DNA of 64,000 nucleotides from Alloiococcus otitis ATCC 51267 (GCF_000315445.1 NZ_JH992958.1:194180-258179); one strand, 5' to 3'; positions 26,573 to 35,338 are shown, counted from the first letter of the stretch. Numbers and translations are program-made. The notes: generated from the letters alone by a model not told the origin.

Positions 26573-27508
26573 ATGAAGCAAGTTATTATAAAGTATTTTC
26601 CGCTAATATTTATCTTACTATTTCTAAGTTCATGTCGTCAGGAAATGGATGAAGAAAGCATTAATGAAGAATTTTATCAAACAGAAAAAATTGAAAATAA
26701 CGACTACCAAGTAGAGGAGGTCGATTTTAAGGCTTTAGGAATTGATCAGCTGTCCGGAATTGACTTTGATGATGAAAACCAAGAATTGTATTTAAGCAAT
26801 CGAAGCAAGGCTACTGTATCGGTTTACGATCAAGATTTAAAAGCTATTAAAACTATCCAAAATGATAGGATGGAATTCCCGAGTTTACTTTGCAAAAGCA
26901 ATGACTTTTTATACGTTTTAGATGATAACACTTCCCAAGTTTTCCAATTTACTGATTCAGCTGAATTGGTCAATATTATAAACTTACCTAGCAAAGAATC
27001 AGATTCCTATTATTTAGATATGACCGTCTGGGAAGGTAATATTTACTTAACCTTAAATACACCAAATTTTGAAGATTCCAAAATATTCAAAGTTCAGGTC
27101 AATACTGGACAAGTTCATTCCATTAAAGATAAATTTATCGGTTTTATGTATCAAGATTCAGCAAGTCTTTTATTTACAAACTCAATGGTGGCTTTTCAAG
27201 AATCAGACCAACTTGGTTTTAAAGGTGGGGAAAACCATATTTATAAACTAGAAGGGGAGAAATTGCTCAAGCAAGGTGACTTGCTTGAGGGTAGTTTCCC
27301 AGGGGATTTTCTGTTAAAGGATGATCTCTACTATGTTTATACAAGTGGTTGGTCCAGTATAGACCGATACAATAGTAATTTTGAATATCTTGATTCCATA
27401 GCTAGCTTTAATGAAAGTGATTTTGAAGCTATGTTAAAGGGTGGATCAGGTAAATACTTCATCCTGATGCCCAATGAACAAAAGTTATTTAAGGTATTGG
27501 AAAAATGA
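26573..27508 (+). CDS. Lipoprotein with beta-propeller-like repeats
   Basis: 311 residues. The start at 26573 has AGGTG six to seven bases ahead; an in-frame GTG at 26564 overlaps that site. The lipobox LSSC ends at C21 after a hydrophobic segment. The remainder is a series of short beta-rich repeats (LSGIDFDDENQELYLSNR, LLCKSNDFLYVLDDNTSQVFQF, MTVWEGNIYLTLN, FLLKDDLYYVYTSGW) resembling NHL/six-bladed propeller units. It would sit on the outer face of the membrane. Its position between the cysteine-rich peptide and the permeases suggests it binds or hands over the peptide or contributes to self-protection; that is inference. Its stop overlaps the next start (ATGA). Confidence 0.72.
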   Translation: MKQVIIKYFPLIFILLFLSSCRQEMDEESINEEFYQTEKIENNDYQVEEVDFKALGIDQLSGIDFDDENQELYLSNRSKATVSVYDQDLKAIKTIQNDRMEFPSLLCKSNDFLYVLDDNTSQVFQFTDSAELVNIINLPSKESDSYYLDMTVWEGNIYLTLNTPNFEDSKIFKVQVNTGQVHSIKDKFIGFMYQDSASLLFTNSMVAFQESDQLGFKGGENHIYKLEGEKLLKQGDLLEGSFPGDFLLKDDLYYVYTSGWSSIDRYNSNFEYLDSIASFNESDFEAMLKGGSGKYFILMPNEQKLFKVLEK

Positions 27509-28560
27509 CCCCTATCCTCTATGGCCTAGTCGTTAGAATTAGAGAAAAAAGCCACAATTACCGAGTTATACTTTTAACCGTTCTTTCAATAGCCATTTCC
27601 TTGTATTTTGTCATGATGTTTCTCAGCAAACTTGGGGAAACAAATCGTAAAATTGCTTACTATGAAAGCCACTACAACTTGTTTGACCAGATCGTTCAGC
27701 TTGATCGTATTGGAAGTTTAAAAGGAAAAAACGACAATTTTACCACTACAATCAATACAAGCGACTATATTTTATCCAACAATCAAAAGATAAAAAGCGA
27801 CCTTCTGGCTAGTGATGTTAACTATAATCAATACTACCGCCTAGATTCAGTCAGTGAAAAGCAATGGAAGGAATGCTTTGATGGAAGCCCATCTGCAATT
27901 GTTTCGCGCGAACTTGCTCGAAAGTTAAAGTTAGACATTGGTGATCGTTTTCAACTGAATAACTCTAGCTATACAGTTAAAGCGATTAGCCAAGACCCCT
28001 TTTTAGAAAAAAAGCTCCTCGTCCCAATAGACTTGTATAATAGTCAAAAAAATCATTCGGTAGATCGTATTCTAATCACTATCAAGGCTAATGAAAATCT
28101 TGATAGGATTGCTTCTAGTGACAGTATATTAGCTAGGGACTCAATGGACCAAATGATCGCTAGAGAGATTAAGAGTTTAAACCAGTTTTTGCTTTTTCTG
28201 CTTGGATTTTTTTTAGTCTTTTTTCTCATAGCTATCATTAATATTAGTCTCGTCTTGACTTCCTTGATTCATCTAGATCAAAAGAACCGAATCGTTAGAC
28301 AGGTCTGTGGCGAGTCCGATGGGCAATATATAGCTAGCACAATTGTGGAATTCACATTGATAGTATTGCTTTCTTATCATGTTGCGGTCATTTTATATTA
28401 TATCCTGCTTCCCTTGGTACCAGAATTTTTCTACTTTAGCTTAAGCTTAGAAGTTTATGTAATTGAGCTTGCCTTTGCTACCATACTAGCTTTTGTCTTG
28501 GCAGTAATCTATGCACACAAACAATGTCAAGCTAATATAGTTATTGGCTTAAGAGGGTGA
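27505..28560 (+). CDS. FtsX/MacB-like permease half, first subunit
   Basis: 351 residues with one helix near 20-42, an extracellular domain of about 170 residues, and three helices at the C-terminus (from about 228). This is the topology of MacB/FtsX-type permeases. The extracellular part includes a segment like the MacB periplasmic core (SRELARKLKLDIGDRFQLNNSSYTVKAI). It overlaps the lipoprotein gene by four bases and is followed within five bases by a second permease of the same shape, so both likely dimerise with the ATPase at 29697. Family members drive mechanotransmission across the envelope or confer peptide resistance rather than classical transport. Confidence 0.78.
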   Translation: MTPILYGLVVRIREKSHNYRVILLTVLSIAISLYFVMMFLSKLGETNRKIAYYESHYNLFDQIVQLDRIGSLKGKNDNFTTTINTSDYILSNNQKIKSDLLASDVNYNQYYRLDSVSEKQWKECFDGSPSAIVSRELARKLKLDIGDRFQLNNSSYTVKAISQDPFLEKKLLVPIDLYNSQKNHSVDRILITIKANENLDRIASSDSILARDSMDQMIAREIKSLNQFLLFLLGFFLVFFLIAIINISLVLTSLIHLDQKNRIVRQVCGESDGQYIASTIVEFTLIVLLSYHVAVILYYILLPLVPEFFYFSLSLEVYVIELAFATILAFVLAVIYAHKQCQANIVIGLRG

Positions 28561-28564
28561 CGAT

Positions 28565-29686
28565 ATGTACGATTTGTTTCATATCCAATTAAATGTTAAA
28601 AAACATTTGTTATTTTATTTCCTTTTTAGCTTAGAATTGATTCTTTGCTTTACCCTCATCTTGATCGGATTTGATGAAAACAAGGCCTATAAGGAACGCC
28701 AAGAACTTTATACCATTGAAAGCCAGAATGACTTATATAGCTTAACAGATGAAAGTCTGTTTATGACAGACTTAAGCCTCCATGACCATATCAATGACTT
28801 AAATGCTATGAATTTAATATACGGACATGTTTCTCATGGAGAATATATCAATGCTAGTGGACAAGTAGCTTCATTTAAAATTATCGAAGCGAGTGAATCG
28901 TTTTTCACAGATATATTAAAAATAAGTCCTGACAAGAATTCGGCCTATTTAAGTCAGAACTTGAACCAAAAAGTTAAGAGGAATAAAGGAATGTTAAATG
29001 ATGGGATAAGACTGGAAAATGACACTCTTGTTCTAGATAATCTTAAATTAAACCTGGAAGATTTGCCAGCCAATAAAACAAGCTATAAACAAGCCATTCC
29101 GACTAATGTCTTTGAATTCGGCGACATTCAGATAAGGGAGTCAGTCTTTGTTCTGATGCAACCAACTATTGTGGGAAAAGCAGATCAAACTTTTTTAAAA
29201 TTAAAAAATGTTCCTAATCAACCGAGTATAGAAAATAACTTAGCCGAACTTCTTAATAGAGAGGTCTATGTCACGGACTTACTAGCAGATTTTGAAAAAG
29301 GGAGCAACAGTCAAGCAGCTTTTGTACGCTTATTTGCTTGGATCTCAACAATAGCTATTCTTATTGTTATTTTTGGGACTTCCAGTATGTTCCTCATCTT
29401 TGTTAAGGAAAGAAAGGAAAAAAATAAAATTCAATATTTTTATGGAGCTTGTCTTTTTCGTTTGAGAATCCAACTTTTTCTTGAATTATTTTTTATCATG
29501 TGGGTCTCAATGATTGTCAGTCAAGTATGTGCAACCCTCTTTGAGTCGATTTTGTCTTCACCCTATTACCTTATTCGACCACAGATTAACTCTTTTATAG
29601 GATTAAGCATTTTTTGCCTGGTGGTTTCCTTCGGCATTACTATTTTTGCCAGTCGTGGCTTTGAGTGGGAAAAGATCTATTCATAG
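28565..29686 (+). CDS. FtsX/MacB-like permease half, second subunit
   Basis: 373 residues with the same plan as the gene before: N-terminal helix (about 14-35), large extracellular domain, three C-terminal helices (from about 258). The extracellular part differs strongly from its neighbour, which fits a heterodimer. GAGGGTGA at the end of the previous gene is its ribosome site. Base composition is as AT-rich as the rest of the operon. The pair replaces the single large membrane protein found in other bacteriocin-linked ABC systems. Substrate unknown. Confidence 0.76.
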   Translation: MYDLFHIQLNVKKHLLFYFLFSLELILCFTLILIGFDENKAYKERQELYTIESQNDLYSLTDESLFMTDLSLHDHINDLNAMNLIYGHVSHGEYINASGQVASFKIIEASESFFTDILKISPDKNSAYLSQNLNQKVKRNKGMLNDGIRLENDTLVLDNLKLNLEDLPANKTSYKQAIPTNVFEFGDIQIRESVFVLMQPTIVGKADQTFLKLKNVPNQPSIENNLAELLNREVYVTDLLADFEKGSNSQAAFVRLFAWISTIAILIVIFGTSSMFLIFVKERKEKNKIQYFYGACLFRLRIQLFLELFFIMWVSMIVSQVCATLFESILSSPYYLIRPQINSFIGLSIFCLVVSFGITIFASRGFEWEKIYS

Positions 29687-29696
29687 GGGGTATAAG

Positions 29697-30368
29697 ATGA
29701 AAATAGTAGAACTAAAAGGGCTAACCAAGACTGTTCAAGACGGAGAGAAGAAAATAGATGTCTTAAAAGGCGTAGATTTATCTCTAACGGATGGACAGAG
29801 CCTTGCCATAGTCGGCAAATCTGGTTCGGGCAAAACAACTCTGTTAAATATCATCTCTCTCCTGGACACAGAATATAGTGGAGAATATAACTTTTTAGGC
29901 GAAAGTCTATCCGGTAAACAAGCCAAAAAGCTATTCAAAACCAGGACTAACCATATAGCGAATATATTTCAAAATTTTCAATTAATCAATGATTTAAATG
30001 TCTTACAAAATATTGAAATGCCTTTAGGCTACAGGGGGATCAAAAAGAAGGAAAGGGAAAAGATTGCAAGTCAAGCCCTTGCTTCAGTAGGACTTGAAGG
30101 AAGAGAAGCTAGTAGGGTCACAACTTTATCCGGCGGTGAACAACAAAGGATAGCGATAGCTAGGGCCATCGCTTCCAAACCTAAACTCCTCTTAGCTGAT
30201 GAACCCACAGGAAACTTAGATGAAAGAACAGCTAAGGGGATTATTGATCTCTTATTAGAATTAAATCGTGATAGCCATATGTCAATGATCATCGTTACTC
30301 ATGATATAGATATTGCAAGTCAATGTAACAAATTATATACATTGGAAGAAGGCATCCTCTATGAATAA
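29697..30368 (+). CDS. ABC transporter ATP-binding protein (MacB/LolD-like)
   Basis: 223 residues from the ATG at 29697 with GGGGG ahead; an in-frame upstream start (29646) lies inside the permease gene. Walker A GKSGSGKTT, the signature LSGGEQQRIAIARAIA, Walker B LLADEPTGNLDE and H-loop VTHD are intact. The DEPTGNLD motif and length place it with the LolD/MacB/FtsE-type ATPases that energise four-helix permeases such as the two genes before it. The final codons overlap the start of the next small gene (ATGAATAA). Confidence 0.88.
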   Translation: MKIVELKGLTKTVQDGEKKIDVLKGVDLSLTDGQSLAIVGKSGSGKTTLLNIISLLDTEYSGEYNFLGESLSGKQAKKLFKTRTNHIANIFQNFQLINDLNVLQNIEMPLGYRGIKKKEREKIASQALASVGLEGREASRVTTLSGGEQQRIAIARAIASKPKLLLADEPTGNLDERTAKGIIDLLLELNRDSHMSMIIVTHDIDIASQCNKLYTLEEGILYE

Positions 30369-30522
30369 GCATAGAAAAGTAATTATTATTTTGCTAGTGT
30401 CCGTTATTGTAATACTTCTATCGTGGAATACTTGCCATCAATCAGATTATAAGAACCAAGTTTCATCTTTCTCACAAGTCAATATTCATTTAGTAGAAAA
30501 TAAAGAGTCAGTCCAAATCTAA
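30361..30522 (+). CDS. 53-residue single-helix membrane peptide
   Basis: MNKHRKVIIILLVSVIVILL forms a positively charged start and one membrane helix, followed by an exported tail of about 30 residues (CHQSDYKNQ... to VQI). The ATG overlaps the ATPase stop codon by eight bases (ATGAATAA), a sign of translational coupling. No homologue is recognised. Last-gene position in a bacteriocin-like operon and the small size with a helix suit an immunity or accessory peptide, but this is only inference. Confidence 0.6.
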   Translation: MNKHRKVIIILLVSVIVILLSWNTCHQSDYKNQVSSFSQVNIHLVENKESVQI

Positions 30523-30802
30523 GTGTAAATTCTACAATATAGTAACAGATATTATAAGGTGGCTTTTTTCCAGAGGGAGGCAGGTTTTAAAGGGTCAAGC
30601 TTTCCGTAAAAATGGATAATTCTGAGGTCCCCCAATTCTCATGCAGGTTCAGTAAGACCGAGCCGGCTAGCCCATTGTCGCCTTTCAGCTGCAAAACTTC
30701 CTTATTTTGATTTATTGTCCAGTTTCAACTGCAAAACTTCCCTATTTTGTTCTATTGTCAGCCAGTTTTTTCGCTTCATTCTAAAATATTTTGCAGACTT
30801 CT
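30523..30802. other. Spacer between convergent ABC operons, containing a repeat pair
   Basis: 280 bp. The right half carries the two-unit 40-bp repeat described separately. No good intrinsic terminator for the plus-strand operon was found. Confidence 0.5.
30665..30765. repeat. Two-unit 40-bp direct repeat related to the 41-bp array
   Basis: ATTGTC occurs at 30674, 30714 and 30754 (40-bp steps), with CTGCAAAACTTCC and TATTTTG conserved in both units. Read on the minus strand the first unit ends GGCGACAAT and aligns to the unit of the array at 6073-6563 over 33 bases with about 25 identities counted by eye (shared AATAA-GG-AGTT-TG-AGC and GCGACAAT). Like that array it sits between two convergent genes. 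Confidence 0.75.
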
Positions 30803-31456
30803 TTAGGTTTCTTTCATCTTCTTGTTTAAAATTACCAAGGAGAGCCAAAAGGACAGGGGAAAGAGGGCCAGGCCAAACAGTACTGCTAAGGTTACCAAAC
30901 CGGCAGTGGGCAAGCTTGCTAGTCTGATCATAAAACCAGGTCCGAGAAGGTCTAACAAAGTCGTCCCTAAAACCAGGAGGATGGCTAGGAAGATTAACAA
31001 GATGACAAAGCCATTTTCCAGGAATAGGTAAAGAAAGGGCATGGACAAGAGGATATAGGCTAGGGAGAAGACCAAGAGGACTGCAAAAATAACCAGCATT
31101 TCTAACCAGGTAAATAAACCGGCAAGGAGGTTAAAGCCGGCAAAGAGTAAAAAGAAGAAGACAATGAGTCCAAGAGAGAAAATACCGGACGATAAAAAGC
31201 GGGCTAGGACAGTCTGCCTGACTGACAAGTCGGTCGTAATATGGAGAAATTCCAAGAAACCCGATTCTTGGTCTTGGACATAGACATGGGTTTGGGTGTT
31301 CATCAAAATAAAGAGTAGGAAGATATTCAGTAAAAAGAATAGGTCGGTAAATACCAGGGCTGAGATGAGGATATAGGCCAAAATAAAAAGTAAGATCCGA
31401 CCCTGGCCCAGCTTATTTTTCATTAACAATAGGTCTTTGATAAGGAGTCCTTTCAT
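30803..31456 (-). CDS. ABC transporter membrane protein
   Basis: 217 residues with about six hydrophobic segments and no other domain; N-terminus MKGLLIKDLLLMKNKLGQGR resembles ABC-2-type permeases of the YtrC/EcsB-like kind that begin with an amphipathic KDL..MK helix. It starts 12 bp after the ATPase gene and is the last gene of a four-gene minus-strand operon (32473 to 30803). Substrate unknown; small two-component systems of this kind often protect against cell-wall-active peptides. Confidence 0.75.
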   Translation of the reverse strand: MKGLLIKDLLLMKNKLGQGRILLFILAYILISALVFTDLFFLLNIFLLFILMNTQTHVYVQDQESGFLEFLHITTDLSVRQTVLARFLSSGIFSLGLIVFFFLLFAGFNLLAGLFTWLEMLVIFAVLLVFSLAYILLSMPFLYLFLENGFVILLIFLAILLVLGTTLLDLLGPGFMIRLASLPTAGLVTLAVLFGLALFPLSFWLSLVILNKKMKET

Positions 31457-31468
31457 GTGAAACCGCCC

Positions 31469-32137
31469 TCATAAAATAGTTTTTAAATAGGCCTTTAACT
31501 CTTCCACCGTCTGAAAGTCGCTGGTCGTGCGCTTAGCCAAGATAGTCCCGGCTTTCATGACCAGCAGTTTGTCACTGATGGACAGGACATCTTCTAGGAT
31601 ATGACTGGTTAAAATGGCGACGGCTTGGCGGTCAGTGACATAATTTTGAACGACACCCAAGACTTCTTCCCGGACAAAGGGGTCAAGGTCACTGGTGATT
31701 TCATCCAAAAGCAAGTAGTCAGCTTGGTGGGAGAGGGCAAGGCTAATGTTCAATTTCTTGATCATCCCTTTGGAAAACTGTTTGAGCTTTTTCTGCCGCG
31801 GGAGGCCAAAATAGTCAAGGTAGTGGTGAAAGGTCTGGCTCTCCCAATGGTGAAAGAGGGAGGGGAAGATCTTTTGGTAGTCCGAAAGGGTCAAATCATT
31901 AAGTAACTTGTTTTGGTCAAAGACAAAGGCCAAGTCTTCCTTGGCTAAGGGGCTGACCCTACCTGAGTCTACTGGTACTTGGCCGGCCAAGACCTTTAAC
32001 AAGCTGGTCTTGCCTGATCCATTTGGGCCAATAACCCCCACAATCTCTCCCTTGGTCAGGGCAAGGTTGATATTGGAGAGCTGGAAGTCGTCATATTGTT
32101 TATAAACTGCGTCTAAAAGCTGGTTTGAATCAGTCAC
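31469..32137 (-). CDS. ABC transporter ATP-binding protein (YtrB-like)
   Basis: 222 residues with a GTG start (32137) and AAGGAAGG upstream. Walker A GPNGSGKTS, a signature written FSKGMIKKLNISLAL, Walker B YLLLDEITSDLD and a His-containing LTSHIL switch. The degenerate signature (FSKGM) is usual in YtrB/BcrA-type ATPases. It overlaps the end of the 56-residue membrane protein gene upstream. Partner permease follows directly. Confidence 0.85.
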   Translation of the reverse strand: MTDSNQLLDAVYKQYDDFQLSNINLALTKGEIVGVIGPNGSGKTSLLKVLAGQVPVDSGRVSPLAKEDLAFVFDQNKLLNDLTLSDYQKIFPSLFHHWESQTFHHYLDYFGLPRQKKLKQFSKGMIKKLNISLALSHQADYLLLDEITSDLDPFVREEVLGVVQNYVTDRQAVAILTSHILEDVLSISDKLLVMKAGTILAKRTTSDFQTVEELKAYLKTIL

Positions 32138-32300
32138 CTTTCTTTTCCTTCCTTATAAAGTATTCACTGACAATAGTGGCTCCGATCAAGATCAAGACTG
32201 AAGCTCTGACAAGCCCTTCATGGACAGGGAAAATCAAGAAGGCGAGGACGACAAGGGCCATGAAAAAGATGACAATTCTTAAGACGGTACTCTGCTTCAC
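32130..32300 (-). CDS. 56-residue two-helix membrane protein
   Basis: GTG start at 32300 behind GGGGAGGGG, stop at 32130 overlapping the GTG of the ATPase gene by eight bases. The product begins MKQSTVLRIVIFFMALVVLA, has a second helix (ASVLILIGATIVSEYF) and a basic tail RKEKKGD. No family recognised. Overlap with the ATPase and a good ribosome site support that it is translated and belongs to the transporter. Confidence 0.65.
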   Translation of the reverse strand: MKQSTVLRIVIFFMALVVLAFLIFPVHEGLVRASVLILIGATIVSEYFIRKEKKGD

Positions 32301-32326
32301 AGGCAAACACCCCTCCCCAGTTAAGA

Positions 32327-32473
32327 CTAGTTATCCCTTTCAGCCAAGGCAACTGCTAGACAAGCGAGGCCTATAGCAATATTCATAGTGGAATGAGACC
32401 CAGTGAAGGCCATGATAAAATTCAATAGAGCAACAATATACAAGCTAACAAGTAAAACTTTATTTCCTTTCAT
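32327..32473 (-). CDS. 48-residue two-helix membrane protein
   Basis: ATG at 32473 with AAGGAG ten bases ahead, stop TAG at 32327. Two hydrophobic segments (VLLVSLYIVALLNFIMAF and MNIAIGLACLAVALA) separated by GSHST, ending ERDN. It precedes the 56-residue protein by 26 bp and opens the operon. Similar size and topology to the next protein suggest a pair. Function unknown. Confidence 0.6.
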   Translation of the reverse strand: MKGNKVLLVSLYIVALLNFIMAFTGSHSTMNIAIGLACLAVALAERDN

Positions 32474-32582
32474 CCAGCCTCAGCTCCTTCGTCCTAGTCT
32501 CACTATTAAGTTAGCACAAAAATTAGCTTACTTCCATTATCTGTCTATTTGTCGGTTCATTGACTGCCTGCTTGTTTCGATT

Positions 32583-32615
32583 AAGAGACCTTCCTCAAGT
32601 TTGGGCAGGTCTCTT
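32583..32615. terminator. Hairpin after thyA
   Basis: AAGAGACC (32583-32590) and GGTCTCTT (32608-32615) form an 8-bp stem 23 bp after the thyA stop. The T-tract is poor, so terminator function is only likely. Confidence 0.45.
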
Positions 32616-32637
32616 GCATTATAAATTTTGGGCTCGA

Positions 32638-33585
32638 CTAGACCGCAATTGGGGCTTTGATGCCCTTGTGGGGGTGGTAGTTTTCCAGCTGGATATCGTC
32701 CATGTCAAAGTCAAAAATGCTGGTCTTGTCAGGGTTTAAGACCAAGCTGGGTAGAGGGCGTGGGTCTCGGCTCAGCTGGGTCTTAACCTGGTCGAAGTGG
32801 TTGCTGTAGATGTGGGCATCCCCTAAGGTATGGACAAAATCGCCAACTGCTAGGCCACACTCCTGGGCAATCAGGTGGGTTAAGAGGGCGTAGCTGGCAA
32901 TGTTAAAGGGAACGCCTAAGAAGATGTCAGCACTCCGCTGGTAGAGTTGGCAGCTCAAACGGCCCTTGTCGACATAAAACTGGAAGAGGGTGTGGCAAGG
33001 TGGCAGGGCCATCTGGTCAACTTCAGCTGGGTTCCAGGCTGAGACGATATGCCGTCTAGACTCCGGCTTAGTCTTGATACTTTCGATGACCCGGCTGATC
33101 TGGTCGACTACTTGGCCGTCAGCCCCCCGCCAAGACCGCCATTGGGCCCCGTAGACACTGCCCAGGCTGCCATACTGGTCGGCAAAGTCTGGGTCTGTTT
33201 GGACTTTTTGGGTGAACTTGTCCATTTCAGCCTGGTAGACCTGGTTAAATTCCGGGTCTACCGCAGCTCGCCGGCCAAAGTCTGTCATGTCAGGTCCAGT
33301 ATAATCGGTTGACTGGACATAATTTTCAAAGGCCCACTCATCCCAGATATGGTTGCCATGGTCTAAGAGGTATTTAATATTGGTGTCCCCTTTTAAGAAC
33401 CAAAGGAGTTCAGACTTGACTAGGCCAAAAGCCACCCGCTTGGTGGTCAAGAGGGGGAAGCCCTGGGACAGGTCAAACCGCATTTGGTGGCCAAAGATAG
33501 ACCGGACTCCTGTTTTGGTCCGGTCTCCCCGGTCACTGCCTTCTTCCATAACTTTTTGCATTAGATTTAAATATTCTGCTTCCAT
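32638..33585 (-). CDS. thyA: Thymidylate synthase ThyA
   Basis: 315 residues, the long form with an insertion of about 50 residues (around [32 protein letters not shown]) as in the Lactobacillus casei enzyme. The active-site cysteine is in [38 protein letters not shown] and the folate-binding C-terminus KAPIAV are all present. It makes dTMP from dUMP with methylene-tetrahydrofolate, giving dihydrofolate. GGGGGT lies before the ATG. dfrA, often next to thyA, is absent here. Confidence 0.97.
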   Translation of the reverse strand: MEAEYLNLMQKVMEEGSDRGDRTKTGVRSIFGHQMRFDLSQGFPLLTTKRVAFGLVKSELLWFLKGDTNIKYLLDHGNHIWDEWAFENYVQSTDYTGPDMTDFGRRAAVDPEFNQVYQAEMDKFTQKVQTDPDFADQYGSLGSVYGAQWRSWRGADGQVVDQISRVIESIKTKPESRRHIVSAWNPAEVDQMALPPCHTLFQFYVDKGRLSCQLYQRSADIFLGVPFNIASYALLTHLIAQECGLAVGDFVHTLGDAHIYSNHFDQVKTQLSRDPRPLPSLVLNPDKTSIFDFDMDDIQLENYHPHKGIKAPIAV

Positions 33586-33615
33586 CTGCCTACCCCCTAT
33601 TTACTGTCAATCCAT

Positions 33616-33645
33616 ACTATACCGTAAATGCCCTCATCATGCCAA
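33616..33645 (-). promoter_or_regulatory. Probable thyA promoter
   Basis: On the minus strand -35 TTGGCA (33645-33640) and -10 TATAGT (33621-33616), spacer 18 bp, about 30 bp before the start codon. Confidence 0.6.
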
Positions 33646-33682
33646 GGGGGCTGCCTAGCTAATTTCCAAACTTTTGAACCCC

Positions 33683-35338
33683 TTAGTCTATCAAGAAGGC
33701 CACTGACTCATAAGGGCCCATGGTGAAGTCTTCTTGTAAAGTTCGGTCGCCTGAATTTGAGATCAAAACTTTGGCTGATTGGTCGACCAAGTCAGGGTCT
33801 AAGCTGATGTTCGCCTGGCCTGGGTAGAAGTGGTTGAGGACCAAAAGTTTTTGCCCTTGGTAGATTCTCAAGTAGGCAAAAATTCGGTCGTGGTCCAGTT
33901 GAATTCCTTGGTAGTCGCCATGACTGATCACTTTATAGTCTTTCCGCAGGCTAATCAGTTTCTGGTAGTAGGCAAAAATTTTCTGGCTGGGGTCCGGAAC
34001 CTGGGTATTAACTTCCTTGTAGTTAGGAGCCAAGTTAAGCCAAGGCTGGCCGGTGGTAAAGCCAGCCTGGTCTCCCCCAGTCCACTGCATAGGGGTCCGG
34101 CCATTGTCCCTGGACTTGTCCTGGATAATTCCCAGGGCCTGGTCTGGGTTAAGTCCCCTATCTAAGAGGGCCTTGTAGGCATTGTGGGATTCCACGTCCT
34201 GGTAGTCGTCAATTGAGTCAAAGTTGGGATTGGTCATGCCTATTTCTTCCCCCTGGTAGATATAAGGGGTCCCCCGGAGGAGGTGGATGGTGGTCGCTAG
34301 CATGGTAGCTGTCTCATATGGGTAGTTTTTAGGGTCTCCAAACCGGCTATTGGCCCGGGGCTGGTCGTGGTTGTTCCAAAAGAGGGCATTCCAACCCCCA
34401 CCCTGGGTCAAGCCCACCTGCCAATCGTTCAGGACCCTTTTTAGCTCTTGGAAGTCAAAGTCCATCTGGGTCCACTTGTCTCCGTTTTTGTAGTCGACCT
34501 TCAAGTGGTGGAAGCTAAAGACCATGTCCAGCTCCTGGTAGTCGGGGTTGGAGTACTTAATGCTGTCTTCAATAGTGGTTGAAGACATCTCCCCGACTGT
34601 CACAAGGTCGTCACGTCGGCCAAAGCTCTCTTGGTTTAATTCTCGGATCCATTCATGGACAATGGGGGTATCCGTATATTCTTTTTTCCCCACCCCATCT
34701 TCAGCATCCTTGAGGTCAAGGTCCTTGCCAATCACATTTAAAACATCAAAGCGGAAACCCTTGACTCCCTTGTCAATCCAAAAGTTGACCACATCATAAA
34801 GGGCTTGTCGGACATTGGGATTGTGCCAGTTTAAGTCAGCCTGGCTCTTGTCATAAAGGCAGAGATAGTAATCATCACTTCCGGGAAAGGGTGCCCAGGC
34901 CGGTCCGCCAAACTTGGACTCCCAATTGGTGGGTAAGCTACCGTCTTCCTTGGCTGGACGGATGTAAAAGAAGTCTTGGTAGTAGGGGTCCCCTTCTGCT
35001 GCCTTTTGGAACCAGTCATGGTCTGTTGAAACATGGTTTAAAACCATGTCAAACATGAGGCCAATTCCCAAGTCGCCTGCTTTTAGGACCAATTCGTCCA
35101 GGTCCTGCCAGGTCCCGTAGTCAGGGTCAATGGACTTGTAGTCGGAAATATCATAGCCATTGTCTTTTTGGGGCGACTTGTAGAAGGGGTTGAGCCAAAG
35201 CAAGTCAATGCCCAGGTCAGCTAAATAGGGCAGGCGCTGGGTTACTCCCTTTAAGTCCCCCTTGCCATTTCCCGTCGTATCTTGCCAAGACTTGGGGTAG
35301 GCCTGGTAGACCACCAAATCTTCAAACGCTTTCACCAC
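33683..35338 (-). CDS. treC: Trehalose-6-phosphate hydrolase (GH13)
   Basis: 551 residues, glycoside hydrolase family 13. Conserved regions: DMVLNHVSTDH, the nucleophile Asp in GFRFDVLNVIG, acid/base Glu in TVGEMSS, and NNHDQPR with the transition-state Asp. Start GTG GTG at 35338/35335 with AAAGGA six to nine bases ahead. Cleaves imported trehalose-6-phosphate to glucose and glucose-6-phosphate. The identity rests on the adjacent trehalose-type PTS gene, 62 bp upstream in the same operon; oligo-1,6-glucosidase would otherwise be an alternative. Confidence 0.88.
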   Translation of the reverse strand: MVKAFEDLVVYQAYPKSWQDTTGNGKGDLKGVTQRLPYLADLGIDLLWLNPFYKSPQKDNGYDISDYKSIDPDYGTWQDLDELVLKAGDLGIGLMFDMVLNHVSTDHDWFQKAAEGDPYYQDFFYIRPAKEDGSLPTNWESKFGGPAWAPFPGSDDYYLCLYDKSQADLNWHNPNVRQALYDVVNFWIDKGVKGFRFDVLNVIGKDLDLKDAEDGVGKKEYTDTPIVHEWIRELNQESFGRRDDLVTVGEMSSTTIEDSIKYSNPDYQELDMVFSFHHLKVDYKNGDKWTQMDFDFQELKRVLNDWQVGLTQGGGWNALFWNNHDQPRANSRFGDPKNYPYETATMLATTIHLLRGTPYIYQGEEIGMTNPNFDSIDDYQDVESHNAYKALLDRGLNPDQALGIIQDKSRDNGRTPMQWTGGDQAGFTTGQPWLNLAPNYKEVNTQVPDPSQKIFAYYQKLISLRKDYKVISHGDYQGIQLDHDRIFAYLRIYQGQKLLVLNHFYPGQANISLDPDLVDQSAKVLISNSGDRTLQEDFTMGPYESVAFLID

